Below, piece after piece: positions 53,867 to 63,620 of a DNA stretch of 64,000 bases. Under the pieces are notes generated by a model. The model was not told where the DNA came from, ran no database searches, and was given only the letters and a program-made list of their open reading frames with translations. How positions within the stretch are numbered: position 1 is the stretch's first letter; every line of letters starts with the position of its first letter. The stretch spans positions 1 through 64,000 of the forward strand of contig CAJMLH010000003.1 in the NCBI GenBank assembly GCA_905214195.1. The letters run 5' to 3'. The DNA comes from an uncultured bacterium. GTDB lineage: Bacteria > Bacillota > Clostridia > Peptostreptococcales > Anaerovoracaceae. The translations under genes were made by a program, and so were the position numbers.

Positions 53867-53922
53867 GATTATGCTATAATATTCATGTTAAACATCCGAG
53901 GGGAGACCTTCGGGTGTTTTTG
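53853..53922 (+). promoter_or_regulatory. Promoter followed at once by an intrinsic terminator hairpin
   Basis: TTGATT (53853-53858), a 16-nt spacer and extended TGCTATAAT (53872-53880). From about 53892 an 11-bp stem ACATCCGAGGG/CCTTCGGGTGT with loop GAGA is followed by TTTTTG (to 53922), i.e. a terminator a few bases past the start site, 30 nt before the MATE gene. Either it only closes the macro-domain gene, or it attenuates the MATE transcript. Confidence 0.6.
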
Positions 53923-53952
53923 TTGGATATATAAAAAAAACAGGAGGTATAG

Positions 53953-55341
53953 ATGAAAGACGAGAAAGAACAGTCAGTCGAATTGAAGAAGAAACATGAA
54001 ATAGATATGTGTAACGGGCCGGTACTTAAAAAGCTGCTTTTGTTTGCATTCCCTTTGATTTGTTCGGGAGTTTTGCAGTTGCTTTTTAATGCGGCAGATA
54101 TAATAGTTGTAGGTCGCTTTGCAGGTGATAACTCTCTTGCCGCTGTAGGCTCCACATCATCATTGGTATTGCTTTTGTCTAATCTGTTTATAGGATTGTC
54201 CATAGGAGGCAATGTTCTTACGGCAAGATATTTCGGTGCAAAAAAAGAAGCCCAGCTGAGCGATACAGTACATACCTCAGTGGCTCTAAGCATAGTCAGC
54301 GGAGTTATTCTTGCAATTATAGGAATAATCTTTGCAAAGCCCATTCTTCATTTGATGGAGGCGCCTGACAGCGTTTTGGGACTGTCTGCAATTTATCTGA
54401 GAATATATTTTATCGGAATGCCTGCCATGATGATATATAATTTCGGAAGTGCAATCTTAAGAGCCAAAGGCGATACTCGCCGGCCTCTTAAATTTCTTGT
54501 AATATCAGGAATATTAAATGTATGCCTCAACCTGTTTTTCGTAATAGTTCTAAGGATGGATGTTGCAGGCGTAGCTTCGGCAACAGCTTTGTCACAGTGC
54601 TTGTCGGCAGTACTTGTTATAAGATGTCTTTGTAAAGAAAGCAATGGAATGAAGCTTACATTAAAAAGACTTAAGCTTCATAAAGAAATCCTTATAAATA
54701 TAATAAAAATCGGACTTCCTGCCGGTTTTCAAGGAGTTCTGTTTTCATTGTCCAATGTAATAATACAATCTTCTATAAACACCTTCGGCGATGTTACAAT
54801 GGCAGGAAGCGCAGCTGCTGCAAATATAGAGGGGTTTGTGTACTTTGCAATGAACGCATTTTATCAGGCGGCAATATCCTTTACAAGTCAGAATATCGGT
54901 GCAGGTAAGTATGAGCGTATAAAGCCGATAATGGTAAAGTCGGTAATGTGTGTTACCATAACAGGACTGATTCTGGGTAATCTGGCATTTTTGTTTGGAC
55001 ACCAGCTTCTGGGGATATACTCTTCCAGCGATATGGTAATCGAAGAGGGGATAAAACGACTTGCAGTAATAAGCACCACTTATGCATTGTGCGGTATAAT
55101 GGATACTCTTGTGGGAGTTTTAAGAGGTCTTGGATATTCTATAGCTCCGATGATAGTTTCTTTGATTGGTGTATGTGCCATGAGAATCGTATGGATACTT
55201 ACTGTTTTTCAAGTTCCCAAACTTCACACCGTTACGACTGTTTATATTTCCTATCCTGTTACATGGATAATAACAGGTATGGTGCTTTTCTTGTGTTATC
55301 TGTACATAATGAAAAATAAAATAAATAAAGAAGATATTTAG
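53953..55341 (+). CDS. MATE-family efflux transporter
   Basis: A 462-residue transporter with about 12 helices in two halves. LQLLFNAADIIVVGRFAGDNSLAAVG (helix 1; blocks LLFNAADIIVVGRF and GDNSLAAVG) and PLKFLVISGILNVCLNLFFV (helix 5) are typical of the DinF/NorM side of MATE. FQGVLFSLSNVIIQSSINTFG begins the second half. It expels cationic compounds with Na+ or H+. AGGAGG precedes the ATG. The drug or metabolite is unknown. Confidence 0.92.
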   Translation: MKDEKEQSVELKKKHEIDMCNGPVLKKLLLFAFPLICSGVLQLLFNAADIIVVGRFAGDNSLAAVGSTSSLVLLLSNLFIGLSIGGNVLTARYFGAKKEAQLSDTVHTSVALSIVSGVILAIIGIIFAKPILHLMEAPDSVLGLSAIYLRIYFIGMPAMMIYNFGSAILRAKGDTRRPLKFLVISGILNVCLNLFFVIVLRMDVAGVASATALSQCLSAVLVIRCLCKESNGMKLTLKRLKLHKEILINIIKIGLPAGFQGVLFSLSNVIIQSSINTFGDVTMAGSAAAANIEGFVYFAMNAFYQAAISFTSQNIGAGKYERIKPIMVKSVMCVTITGLILGNLAFLFGHQLLGIYSSSDMVIEEGIKRLAVISTTYALCGIMDTLVGVLRGLGYSIAPMIVSLIGVCAMRIVWILTVFQVPKLHTVTTVYISYPVTWIITGMVLFLCYLYIMKNKINKEDI

Positions 55342-55352
55342 AACATAAGGTA

Positions 55353-55390
55353 AAAGGATTCCCGAATTTATTCACAGGGAATCCTTTTTT
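55353..55390 (+). terminator. Terminator of the MATE gene
   Basis: AAAGGATTCCC pairs with GGGAATCCTTT, with six T in all at the end. Confidence 0.9.
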
Positions 55391-55416
55391 GTCATAAAGT
55401 ATACATAAATCAAATA

Positions 55417-55445
55417 TTGCTAACGACCCCGGTATATGGTATGTT
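55417..55445 (+). promoter_or_regulatory. Promoter of the flavoprotein-dehydrogenase genes
   Basis: TTGCTA (55417-55422), a 17-nt spacer and TATGTT (55440-55445), 36 nt before the next start. Confidence 0.55.
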
Positions 55446-55481
55446 AAGAGTATGATAATAAACACATCGGAGGATAGACAG

Positions 55482-56105
55482 ATGAAGATATTGCTTTTTA
55501 ATGGCAGTCCAAACAAAAAAGGATGCACCAATGCGGCATTGGAACATATGGCGTCGGTACTGGAAGAAAGAGGTTTGGACACCGAGATTTTTCAAGTTGG
55601 TAAAAAAATCAAAGGTGGTTGTATGGGCTGTGGCGGATGCAGCAAAACAGGCAGATGTGTTCAGAATGATTGTGTAAATGAAGCAGCAGAACTGCTTAGA
55701 GAAGCTGACGGATTTGTATTCGGAACTCCTGTACACTTTGCATCTCCAACAGGAGATATGGTTTCTTTCCTTGACAGGCTGTTTTATGTAGGCAGTGAAG
55801 ATATGAAATACAAGCCTGCTGCCATAGCCGTAGTTGCAAGGCGTGGCGGATGCACATCTACATTCGATACGATGCTGAAGTATCCTACATATAATCAGAT
55901 GCCTGTAGTGAGCGGAGATTATTGGCCTATAGCTCATGCCCATGTGAACCCATCTCAGCTCAAAGAAGATGAAGAGGGATTGTTTACCCTTTCAACTGTA
56001 GCAAGGAACCTTGCATGGATGGTAAAATGCATAGATGCCGGCAAAAAGGCAGGAATAGAACCTGAATCATTACAAAAAGAAATTTGGACTAACTTTGTAC
56101 GATAA
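55482..56105 (+). CDS. Iron-sulfur flavoprotein / NADPH-dependent FMN reductase family protein
   Basis: A 207-residue flavodoxin-fold protein. KILLFNGSPNKKGCTN (2-17) is the FMN-phosphate loop, and CMGCGGCSKTGRC (47-59) is the compact Cx2Cx2Cx5C motif that holds a [4Fe-4S] cluster in Isf-type proteins; VFGTPVHFASPTGDM is the second FMN loop. Likely reduces an oxidised small molecule or radical in anaerobic detoxification. Start ATG behind CGGAGGAT; an upstream in-frame start is less likely. The dehydrogenase follows 20 nt later. Confidence 0.85.
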   Translation: MKILLFNGSPNKKGCTNAALEHMASVLEERGLDTEIFQVGKKIKGGCMGCGGCSKTGRCVQNDCVNEAAELLREADGFVFGTPVHFASPTGDMVSFLDRLFYVGSEDMKYKPAAIAVVARRGGCTSTFDTMLKYPTYNQMPVVSGDYWPIAHAHVNPSQLKEDEEGLFTLSTVARNLAWMVKCIDAGKKAGIEPESLQKEIWTNFVR

Positions 56106-56125
56106 ATATTTAGGAGAACATATAT

Positions 56126-56881
56126 ATGAATGAGAGAAAAGTAGCATTAGTTACAGGCGGTGGGACAGGCATAGGAAAGGCTTGTGCTTTAAGTTTTCTT
56201 AAAGGCGGATATGATGTGGTTATTGTAGGCAGAAGAAAAGAGAAAATTGAAGAAGCCGCTGCTGAGTTTGCAAAGGATTTTGACTCTGAAAGAATTTTAT
56301 CTTTGGTAGGCGATGTTGCAAAAAAGGAAGATGTAGAAGCAATTTTCAGTGCTGTGGAAGAAAGATTCGGCAGGGTGGATGTTGTCGTAAACAATGCGGG
56401 AATTGCCCCAAGCCATCCTTTCCTTGAAACTTCATATGAAGAGTATGACAGAGCTGTAAAGGTGAATCAATACGGAACATTTATGTGTATGCAGAGAGGA
56501 GCCCGAATGATGGTTGACAAGGGCATCAGCGGCGTCATAATAAATATGGGAAGTATATACGGAAGAGTGGCAAGCGGCAACATAATAGGGTATAATGCAA
56601 GTAAGGGAGCAGTTGAAATGATGACTAAGGCAGCGGCATTTGAACTTGCAAATTATAATATCAGAGTAGTCGGCATAGCTCCGGGAGTTATAGATACGCC
56701 TATGCTTGATATAGACAGAGAAAGAGGAACCTTTGAGGAACTTTATTCAAAGGGAATGCGAAAAAAACCGCTTCCTCCATCTGCCATCGGAGAAACCGCA
56801 TTATTTCTTGCTTCTGAAGCAGCAGACGGAATCAATGCCGTAACCATTCCGGTAGACGACGGTTTTCTTGGTTACAAATAA
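56126..56881 (+). CDS. Short-chain dehydrogenase/reductase
   Basis: A 251-residue NAD(P)-dependent oxidoreductase. TGGGTGIGKAC (cofactor loop, 11-21), VVNNAGIAP (about 86-94), catalytic serine in INMGSIYG, and Y-N-A-S-K (GYNASKGA, about 155-162) are all present. It is intact, unlike the remnant at 14007. It is a fatty-acid or polyol type of unknown substrate. Same transcript as the flavoprotein and dapF (20 and 16 nt gaps). Confidence 0.92.
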   Translation: MNERKVALVTGGGTGIGKACALSFLKGGYDVVIVGRRKEKIEEAAAEFAKDFDSERILSLVGDVAKKEDVEAIFSAVEERFGRVDVVVNNAGIAPSHPFLETSYEEYDRAVKVNQYGTFMCMQRGARMMVDKGISGVIINMGSIYGRVASGNIIGYNASKGAVEMMTKAAAFELANYNIRVVGIAPGVIDTPMLDIDRERGTFEELYSKGMRKKPLPPSAIGETALFLASEAADGINAVTIPVDDGFLGYK

Positions 56882-56897
56882 AAAGAGAGGTTTTAAT

Positions 56898-57719
56898 ATG
56901 GATTTTGTAAAAATGCACGGCGCTGGAAATGATTTTATAATAATAAACAATATTGAAGAACGAATACCTGAATGTAAATTAGGTGAACTTGCGGAAAAAC
57001 TGTGCCACAGAAGATTTTCCATAGGAGCTGACGGACTTATGGTAGTTGATTCTCCTGAATACGGAGGCGATTACAAGATGAGATTTTACAATGCCGACGG
57101 AAGCTTTGGAGAGATGTGCGGAAACGGTGCAAGGTGCATAGCAAGATATGGATATGAACACGGACTTGCCGGAAAGGTACAGAACATAGAGACTATAGCA
57201 GGCATGGTTAAAGGCTACAGAGAAACAGAAAATCTTTACAGAGTCAGATTGAATGATGTTACATCTATGAAAAAAAGAAGCGTCAGCATTTTGGGCAAGA
57301 GAATAGAATGTACATATGTAGAATTAGGTGAGCCCGGTATACCTCATGCAGTAGTGGAAATACCGGGGCTTACTGCAAAAGATAAAGAAGAAGTCAGAGC
57401 GATGGGTAAGGCCATGCGTCATTACGAGGGCTTTCCAAAGGGTGCCAATGTGAATTTTTACGATGTTATAGATAATGACAATGTGGCTGTTCTGACATAT
57501 GAAAGAGGCGTTGAAGACTTTACTCTTGCATGCGGAACCGGCTCGGGAGCGGTGGTATATGTGCTTACGGCTCAAAAGGCTGTAAGTGGTGATTATGTCA
57601 GAGTCAATGTGCCGGGAGGGGAATTGTTTATAACAGTATCCGACGAAGGACTTTACTTAACGGGACCTACAGCAGTAATTGCCGAAGGGACGGTTAATAT
57701 AAAAGAACTTATAAAGTAA
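56898..57719 (+). CDS. dapF: Diaminopimelate epimerase DapF
   Basis: A 273-residue enzyme that makes meso-diaminopimelate for lysine and cell-wall synthesis. The two catalytic cysteines are C74 (GEMCGNGARC) and C212 (ACGTGSGA). FVKMHGAGNDF begins the fold. Start is the ATG behind AAAGAGAGG; the open frame further up overlaps the preceding gene. Other lysine genes are not near. The ending ACGTGSGA instead of ACGTGACA is a mild variant. Confidence 0.94.
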   Translation: MDFVKMHGAGNDFIIINNIEERIPECKLGELAEKLCHRRFSIGADGLMVVDSPEYGGDYKMRFYNADGSFGEMCGNGARCIARYGYEHGLAGKVQNIETIAGMVKGYRETENLYRVRLNDVTSMKKRSVSILGKRIECTYVELGEPGIPHAVVEIPGLTAKDKEEVRAMGKAMRHYEGFPKGANVNFYDVIDNDNVAVLTYERGVEDFTLACGTGSGAVVYVLTAQKAVSGDYVRVNVPGGELFITVSDEGLYLTGPTAVIAEGTVNIKELIK

Positions 57720-57725
57720 TCTTTG

Positions 57726-57765
57726 AGAGGTATCATTCCAAAAGAGGTGTGGTACTTCTTTTTTA
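57726..57765 (+). terminator. Terminator after dapF
   Basis: AGAGGTATCA pairs with TGGTACTTCT (two G-U pairs) around a 14-nt loop, followed by TTTTTAT. Confidence 0.7.
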
Positions 57766-57922
57766 TGCGCTTGTAAACATCTTTTTCTGTATTTTTTTAT
57801 AAAAATTAATAAAATTTTGCAATCAAAAGGCTTATTTGAGTAAACTTTGACCGTATTTTCGATAAATCAGCTAAAAAACACAAAAATAACTGCAAAAAAA
57901 CAAAAATTGCCTGGCGATATAC

Positions 57923-57951
57923 TTTACTTTGAGTTGATTTCGAGTTATAAT
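57923..57951 (+). promoter_or_regulatory. Promoter of the tig-clpP-clpX block
   Basis: TTTACT (57923-57928), a 17-nt spacer and TATAAT (57946-57951), 50 nt before the tig start. The A/T-rich stretch from 57766 holds nothing else I can name. Confidence 0.6.
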
Positions 57952-58000
57952 ATTATGCAATTGTCCGTGCGTCTTACGGAATTTAGGAGGATGGAATTCA

Positions 58001-59284
58001 ATGAAAGCAACATTTATTTCAAGAGAAAAGAACGATGTTAAATTTACAATGGAATTTACAGCAGAAGAATTTGAAAATGCTCAGGTAAAGGCATATCAGA
58101 GAACTAAAGACCAGTTCCAGGTTGACGGTTTCAGAAAAGGCAAAGCGCCAAGAAGCATAATAGAAAAGCGTTACGGCGAAGGTATTTTCTTTGAAGAAGC
58201 TATAGACGAGCTTTTTAATGAAAATTATGTAAAGGCTTTGACAGAACTGGAACTTGAAGTCATAGACAGCCCTGCTGCCGAATTCAGCAAAATCGCAAAG
58301 GGAGAAGGCTTTACAGCAACTATTACAGTTCCTTGTTATCCTATCGTAGAAGTTAAGGATTACAAAGGCGTTGAAATAGAAAGAGTAGTAAACGAAGTTA
58401 AGCCTGAAGATGTAGATAAGGAAATAGAAGCTTTACAGAAACGAAATGCAAGAGTAGTAGTTGTTGAAAGAGCAGCAAAAGAGGGCGATACTGTGCTTCT
58501 TGACTACTCAGGATTCGTAGGAGAAGAGCAGTTTGAGGGCGGTACAGCCGAAAATCAGGAGCTGAAATTAGGATCCGGAATGTTTATTCCTGGATTTGAA
58601 GAACAGCTTGTAGGAGTAACTCCGGGTGAAAAGAAAGATGTAGTAGTAACTTTCCCGGAAGAGTACCATGCAGAAGACCTGGCAGGCAAAGAAGCAGTAT
58701 TCCATTGCTTAGTTCACGAAGTAAAAGAAGAACAGCTTCCTGAACTTGATGATGAATTTGCAAAAGATGTAAGTGAATTTGATACTTTAGAAGAATTAAA
58801 AAATGCTACTCAGGAAAGACTAGAAAAGTATGCAAAAGCAGGTGCAGAAACAAAGATGCAGGATGCAGCTTTGGGAAAAGTCGTAGAAGCTAATGATGTA
58901 GAAGTTCCTATTGTAATGGTTCAGGACGAAATGGACAGAATGGCGCAGGAACTTGACCAGCAGCTTCGTTATCAGGGAATGTCTTTAGGACAGTATCTTG
59001 AATTTGTTGGAAAAGATATAGCAGAATTCAGAGACGAACTTAAACCTGATGCTGAAAGACAGGTTAAAACAAGAATGATACTGATGGGCATAGTAGAGGC
59101 AGAAAAGATAGAAGTTACAGAGGATGAAATGGAAGAAGAAATCAAAGTAATGGCTATCCAGTACCAGACTACTGCCGACAAGATTAAAGAAATGATAGGT
59201 GTAGAAAACCTCACATTCCTTGAAAAAGATTTGAAAGTAAAGAAGGCAATACAGTTCATATATGATAATGCTGTTATTAAATAA
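58001..59284 (+). CDS. tig: Trigger factor
   Basis: A 427-residue ribosome-bound chaperone. The N-terminal ribosome-binding loop is QVDGFRKGKAPRSIIEKRYG (blocks GFRKGKAP, RSIIEKRYG; about 38-57). The middle FKBP-like PPIase domain holds DYSGFVGEEQFEGG (about 170-183), and the C-terminal domain spans about 250-427. Start ATG behind TTTAGGAGG. It heads the tig-clpP-clpX block, the normal gene order in Firmicutes. Confidence 0.96.
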   Translation: MKATFISREKNDVKFTMEFTAEEFENAQVKAYQRTKDQFQVDGFRKGKAPRSIIEKRYGEGIFFEEAIDELFNENYVKALTELELEVIDSPAAEFSKIAKGEGFTATITVPCYPIVEVKDYKGVEIERVVNEVKPEDVDKEIEALQKRNARVVVVERAAKEGDTVLLDYSGFVGEEQFEGGTAENQELKLGSGMFIPGFEEQLVGVTPGEKKDVVVTFPEEYHAEDLAGKEAVFHCLVHEVKEEQLPELDDEFAKDVSEFDTLEELKNATQERLEKYAKAGAETKMQDAALGKVVEANDVEVPIVMVQDEMDRMAQELDQQLRYQGMSLGQYLEFVGKDIAEFRDELKPDAERQVKTRMILMGIVEAEKIEVTEDEMEEEIKVMAIQYQTTADKIKEMIGVENLTFLEKDLKVKKAIQFIYDNAVIK

Positions 59285-59311
59285 TTGCCTGTCAAAAAGG
59301 GGGTATAACGA

Positions 59312-59893
59312 ATGGCTTTAGTACCGTATGTAATTGAACAGACTTCCGGAGGAGAGCGATCATATGACATATATTCCAGACTTCTCAAGGACAGAATAAT
59401 ATTTCTGGGAGAAGAGATAGACGATCATGTGGCAAGTGTTGTGGTTGCACAGCTTTTGTTCCTCGAATCTGAGGATCCGGAAAAGGACATATGCATATAT
59501 ATAAACAGTCCGGGAGGCTCTGTTACAGCAGGAATGGCTATTTATGATACTATGAAGTATATCAAACCCGATGTATCTACTATCTGTGTAGGTCTTGCGG
59601 CAAGTATGGGGGCATTCTTGCTTTCATCCGGAACAAAGGGCAAGAGAATGGCGCTTCCCAATGCGGAAATTATGATTCATCAGCCTTTGGGAGGGGTAAA
59701 AGGTCAGGCAGAAGATATAAAAATTCATGCGGACTGGATACTTAAGACCAGAGAAAAGCTGAACAAAATCATGTCCGAAAACTCCGGACAGCCTTTTGAA
59801 AAGGTTGAGCAGGACACGGACAGAGATAACTTTATGAGTGCCGAAGAAGCTTGCAGTTACGGACTCATAGATAAGGTGATAACATACAGATAG
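59312..59893 (+). CDS. clpP: ATP-dependent Clp protease proteolytic subunit ClpP
   Basis: A 193-residue serine protease subunit. Catalytic triad S98 (GLAASMGAF), H123 (MIHQPLGG) and D172 (DTDRDNF). Forms the 14-mer chamber that ClpX feeds. Start behind AAGGGGG; standard length. clpX follows 19 nt later. Confidence 0.97.
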   Translation: MALVPYVIEQTSGGERSYDIYSRLLKDRIIFLGEEIDDHVASVVVAQLLFLESEDPEKDICIYINSPGGSVTAGMAIYDTMKYIKPDVSTICVGLAASMGAFLLSSGTKGKRMALPNAEIMIHQPLGGVKGQAEDIKIHADWILKTREKLNKIMSENSGQPFEKVEQDTDRDNFMSAEEACSYGLIDKVITYR

Positions 59894-59912
59894 TGTAATA
59901 GGGGGAACTTTA

Positions 59913-61190
59913 ATGAGCAAATATGACGAAAATAAACAGCTCAGATGCTCGTTTTGCGGCAAACCTCAGAACCAGGTAACAAAGCTGGTGGCAGGTCCGG
60001 GAGTGTACATCTGCGAAGACTGTGTACACTATTGTCTTGACATAATAAATGACGAAATCCACAGTGAAAAAATGCCTGACGGCGGAGAAAAAACATATAA
60101 ACTTCCAAAGCCTAAGGAAATAGTTGATATTTTGTCTGAATATGTAATAGAACAGGACAGTGCCAAAAAGGCTCTGGCGGTGGCAGTTTATAATCACTAT
60201 AAGAGAATAAACGATAAGACTGCAGCCGATGATGATGTAGAACTGCAAAAGAGCAATATTGTTATGATTGGGCCTACAGGCTCCGGCAAAACTTTGCTGG
60301 CACAGACTCTTGCCAGATTACTGGATGTTCCGTTTGCCATAGCCGATGCTACGGCTTTGACCGAGGCTGGCTATGTAGGAGAAGATGTTGAGAACATACT
60401 CCTTAAACTTCTTCAGGCAGCAGATTACGATGTGGAGAAGGCCCAAAAAGGCATAATCTATGTAGATGAAATCGATAAGATTGCCAGAAAATCCGAAAAC
60501 CCGTCAATTACAAGAGATGTGAGCGGTGAGGGTGTGCAGCAGGCACTTCTTAAGATACTTGAGGGAACTGTTGCCAATGTGCCGCCTCAAGGCGGAAGAA
60601 AACATCCCCATCAGGAGTTTATACAGTTTGACACGACCAATGTACTGTTTATATGCGGAGGAGCTTTCGACGGTCTTGAAAAGATAATCAAACGCCGTAT
60701 GGGCAGCAAAGTTATAGGATTCAATTCCGATATAAGAATTGAAAAAGATGATGATAAACAGATAATTTCAAAGATACAGCCGGAAGATCTTCTTAAATTC
60801 GGTCTTATCCCGGAATTTATAGGTCGTCTACCGGTAATCGTTACCCTTGAGGAACTGTCGGCGGAAGCTCTTGTAAGGATAATCAAAGAACCTAAGAACG
60901 CACTGCTTAAACAGTATAAAAAGCTCTTTGCCCTTGACGGAGTGGAGCTGGAAATGGATGACGATGCTGTAGGTGCTGTTGCAAAGCAGGCTCTTGAAAG
61001 AAAGACCGGAGCAAGAGGTCTGAGAGGCATATTGGAGTCTATTATGACGGAAATTATGTATGAGATACCATCAAGAGACGATATAGAAAAATGTATAGTT
61101 ACTAAGGAGACTATCGAGCTGAAAAAACAGCCTGAGCTTGTTTTAAAGAAAAACAGTCAATTAAAAGACCAAGAAGCAAACGCTTCATAA
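59913..61190 (+). CDS. clpX: ATP-dependent Clp protease ATP-binding subunit ClpX
   Basis: A 425-residue unfoldase of ClpXP. The N-terminal zinc-binding domain has [11 protein letters not shown] and ICEDCV (the four cysteines at about 11-37). AAA+ motifs are GPTGSGKT (Walker A), YVDEID (Walker B) and the pore loop with [21 protein letters not shown] and [12 protein letters not shown] lie in the C-terminal part. Ends just before a terminator. Confidence 0.97.
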   Translation: MSKYDENKQLRCSFCGKPQNQVTKLVAGPGVYICEDCVHYCLDIINDEIHSEKMPDGGEKTYKLPKPKEIVDILSEYVIEQDSAKKALAVAVYNHYKRINDKTAADDDVELQKSNIVMIGPTGSGKTLLAQTLARLLDVPFAIADATALTEAGYVGEDVENILLKLLQAADYDVEKAQKGIIYVDEIDKIARKSENPSITRDVSGEGVQQALLKILEGTVANVPPQGGRKHPHQEFIQFDTTNVLFICGGAFDGLEKIIKRRMGSKVIGFNSDIRIEKDDDKQIISKIQPEDLLKFGLIPEFIGRLPVIVTLEELSAEALVRIIKEPKNALLKQYKKLFALDGVELEMDDDAVGAVAKQALERKTGARGLRGILESIMTEIMYEIPSRDDIEKCIVTKETIELKKQPELVLKKNSQLKDQEANAS

Positions 61191-61192
61191 TA

Positions 61193-61219
61193 AAGGCGAC
61201 TTCGGTCGCCTTGATTTTT
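61193..61219 (+). terminator. Terminator after clpX
   Basis: AAGGCGAC-TTCG-GTCGCCTT, a perfect 8-bp stem with a UUCG tetraloop, followed by GATTTTTA. Confidence 0.85.
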
Positions 61220-61230
61220 AAATATAACAT

Positions 61231-61260
61231 TTGCTTATGACCATATGCGTAGGTTATAAG
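61231..61260 (+). promoter_or_regulatory. Promoter of lon
   Basis: TTGCTT (61231-61236), an 18-nt spacer and TATAAG (61255-61260). No CtsR or CIRCE operator is visible. Confidence 0.5.
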
Positions 61261-61285
61261 ACGGATGTCGGAAAGGGGAAAGATA

Positions 61286-63619
61286 ATGAACATGGAAGAA
61301 CGCATAGTAATGCCGTGCATACCTCTGAGAGGCTTATTGATTTTTCCGAATACCGTGCTTCATTTTGATGTTGGCAGAGAAAAGTCTATCAAAGCGCTTG
61401 AAGCAGCTATGAATAATGATAAAATCTTATTTGTCTCTTCCCAGAAAGATGAAAATATACTGATTCCCACCCGGGAAGATTATTATAAAGTAGGCACTGT
61501 TATAAAGATAAAGCAGATGCTGAAAATACAGGGAGATACGGTAAGGGTTCTTGTAGAGGGACTTTATCGTGCATGCATAAAAGAAGTCGTATCTGAGGAT
61601 CCTTATATAACGGTGGATGTGGAAGAAATCAAGAGCATAGATTATCCTGCCGAAGAAACAGAGACTCAGGCTATGATAAGAGTTATGCTTAATAATTTTG
61701 AAGAATACAAAAGCCTTAAGCCTAACTTTAAGGCGGATCTTTATGATTTGTCAGTGATAATGGATAATGCCGATATGCTGACAGATACCATAGCGATACA
61801 GCTTAATATAGATGTTGCAAAAAAGCAAAAACTTCTTGAAACCGCAGATGTGAAGGAAAGAATGATTTTGCTCAGCAGCTTGATTTTTGAAGAAAATCAG
61901 ATATTGAATCTTGAACGGAAATTAAACATCCAAGTAGAAGAAAATGTAAAACAGAATCAGAAAGAATATTATCTCAGAGAACAAATGAAAGCCATTCAAA
62001 GCGAGCTGGGATTCGGTGAAGATGCTGTAGCAGAAGCGGATGAATGGATGCAGAAGCTTAAAGAACTTAAGCTTGAGGCTAAAATCGAAGAGAAAATAAG
62101 TAAAGAAATAGATAAATTTACAAAGATGTCGCCGGCATCAGCGGAAAGCGGAGTAGTAAGAAATTATGTGGAAACTGTTCTTTCTCTCCCATGGAACAAA
62201 TCATCGAGAATAATATCCGATATAAACAAGGCTGAGAAGATTCTTAATGAAGACCATTACGGACTTGGTAAGGTAAAGGACAGAATATTGGAATATCTTG
62301 CCGTGATACATCTTTCAAAAGCCATAAAGGGACCTATAATATGTCTTGTAGGGCCTCCGGGCGTAGGTAAGACATCTATTGCCAAATCCATAGCAAGAGC
62401 CACAGGCAGAGAATTTGTCAGAATGGCTCTTGGCGGAGTTCGTGATGAAGCCGAAATCAGAGGTCACAGAAGAACTTATATAGGAGCTATTCCGGGAAGA
62501 GTTATCAATGCTATGAGAGACGCAGGAACAAACAACCCTGTTTTCCTGTTTGACGAAGTTGATAAAATAGGCTCAGACTTTAAGGGGGACCCTGCATCGG
62601 CGTTGCTTGAAGTCTTAGACCCTGAGCAAAACAAGGAATTTACTGATCATTTCCTTGAAGTTCCATTTGATTTATCCAAAGTCATGTTTATAACTACGGC
62701 TAATACGACTGAGACTATACCAAGACCTCTGCTTGACAGAATGGAAGTAATAGAATTATCCGGTTATACAGAGGAAGAAAAGGTAAAGATAGCTCAAAAA
62801 TATCTTGTTCCTAAGCAGATGAAAGCGCATGGACTGAAAAAGAAAAATTTTGCTATCAGTGAAAAGGCTTTGCGTGATTTGATAAATTACTACACAAGAG
62901 AATCGGGTGTGAGAAATCTCGAGAGAGAGATAGGAAGCTTATGCCGTAAGGTAGCACGCAAAATAGTTGCAAAGAAAGCTCAATCATATAGAATTACGCC
63001 TGCTTCCCTTGAAAACTATCTTGGTAAACACAGATTCAGATATGATACAGTGGAGAATGAGAGTGAAATCGGAGTTACTACCGGTATGGCATGGACTCAG
63101 GTCGGAGGAGATACTCTGTTTATAGAGACTGCTTTAGTACCGGGCACAGGCAAAATAGAACTTACGGGACAGCTTGGAGATGTGATGCAAGAATCCGCTC
63201 GCACAGCCATAACCTATATCAGATCCATTGCGGCAGAATGTAATATCGAAGAAGACTTTTACAAGAAGTATGATTTGCATGTGCATGTTCCTGAGGGAGC
63301 AGTACCAAAGGACGGCCCGTCAGCAGGTGTTACGATGTTTACATCTGTAATTTCGGCATTGACCGGAATTCCTGTAAAGAAAGATGTGGCGATGACAGGA
63401 GAGATAACTCTCAGAGGAAAGGTTCTTCCTGTGGGAGGAATCAAAGAAAAAGTTTTGGCAGCTCACAGGGCAGGGATAAAAACTATACTCTTGCCGGAGG
63501 ACAACAAGGCGGATATTGATGATATACCGCAGGCAGTAAGAAAACAATTAAAATTTGTTTTATTGAAAAAAGCTAAAGATACGCTTAAATATGCTCTGGC
63601 GGAAAGCAAAGGTTTGTAG
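61286..63619 (+). CDS. lon: ATP-dependent protease Lon
   Basis: A 777-residue protease: N-terminal LON substrate domain (about 5-205), coiled coil, AAA+ domain with GPPGVGKTS (Walker A, about 357-365) and FLFDEVDKI (Walker B), and the C-terminal peptidase with S in PKDGPSAGVTM and K in VGGIKEKVLAA (the Ser-Lys dyad). I use the ATG behind GGAAAGGGG; the open frame starts 21 nt earlier with no site. Length is usual for Firmicutes LonA. Confidence 0.96.
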   Translation: MNMEERIVMPCIPLRGLLIFPNTVLHFDVGREKSIKALEAAMNNDKILFVSSQKDENILIPTREDYYKVGTVIKIKQMLKIQGDTVRVLVEGLYRACIKEVVSEDPYITVDVEEIKSIDYPAEETETQAMIRVMLNNFEEYKSLKPNFKADLYDLSVIMDNADMLTDTIAIQLNIDVAKKQKLLETADVKERMILLSSLIFEENQILNLERKLNIQVEENVKQNQKEYYLREQMKAIQSELGFGEDAVAEADEWMQKLKELKLEAKIEEKISKEIDKFTKMSPASAESGVVRNYVETVLSLPWNKSSRIISDINKAEKILNEDHYGLGKVKDRILEYLAVIHLSKAIKGPIICLVGPPGVGKTSIAKSIARATGREFVRMALGGVRDEAEIRGHRRTYIGAIPGRVINAMRDAGTNNPVFLFDEVDKIGSDFKGDPASALLEVLDPEQNKEFTDHFLEVPFDLSKVMFITTANTTETIPRPLLDRMEVIELSGYTEEEKVKIAQKYLVPKQMKAHGLKKKNFAISEKALRDLINYYTRESGVRNLEREIGSLCRKVARKIVAKKAQSYRITPASLENYLGKHRFRYDTVENESEIGVTTGMAWTQVGGDTLFIETALVPGTGKIELTGQLGDVMQESARTAITYIRSIAAECNIEEDFYKKYDLHVHVPEGAVPKDGPSAGVTMFTSVISALTGIPVKKDVAMTGEITLRGKVLPVGGIKEKVLAAHRAGIKTILLPEDNKADIDDIPQAVRKQLKFVLLKKAKDTLKYALAESKGL

Positions 63620-63620
63620 T

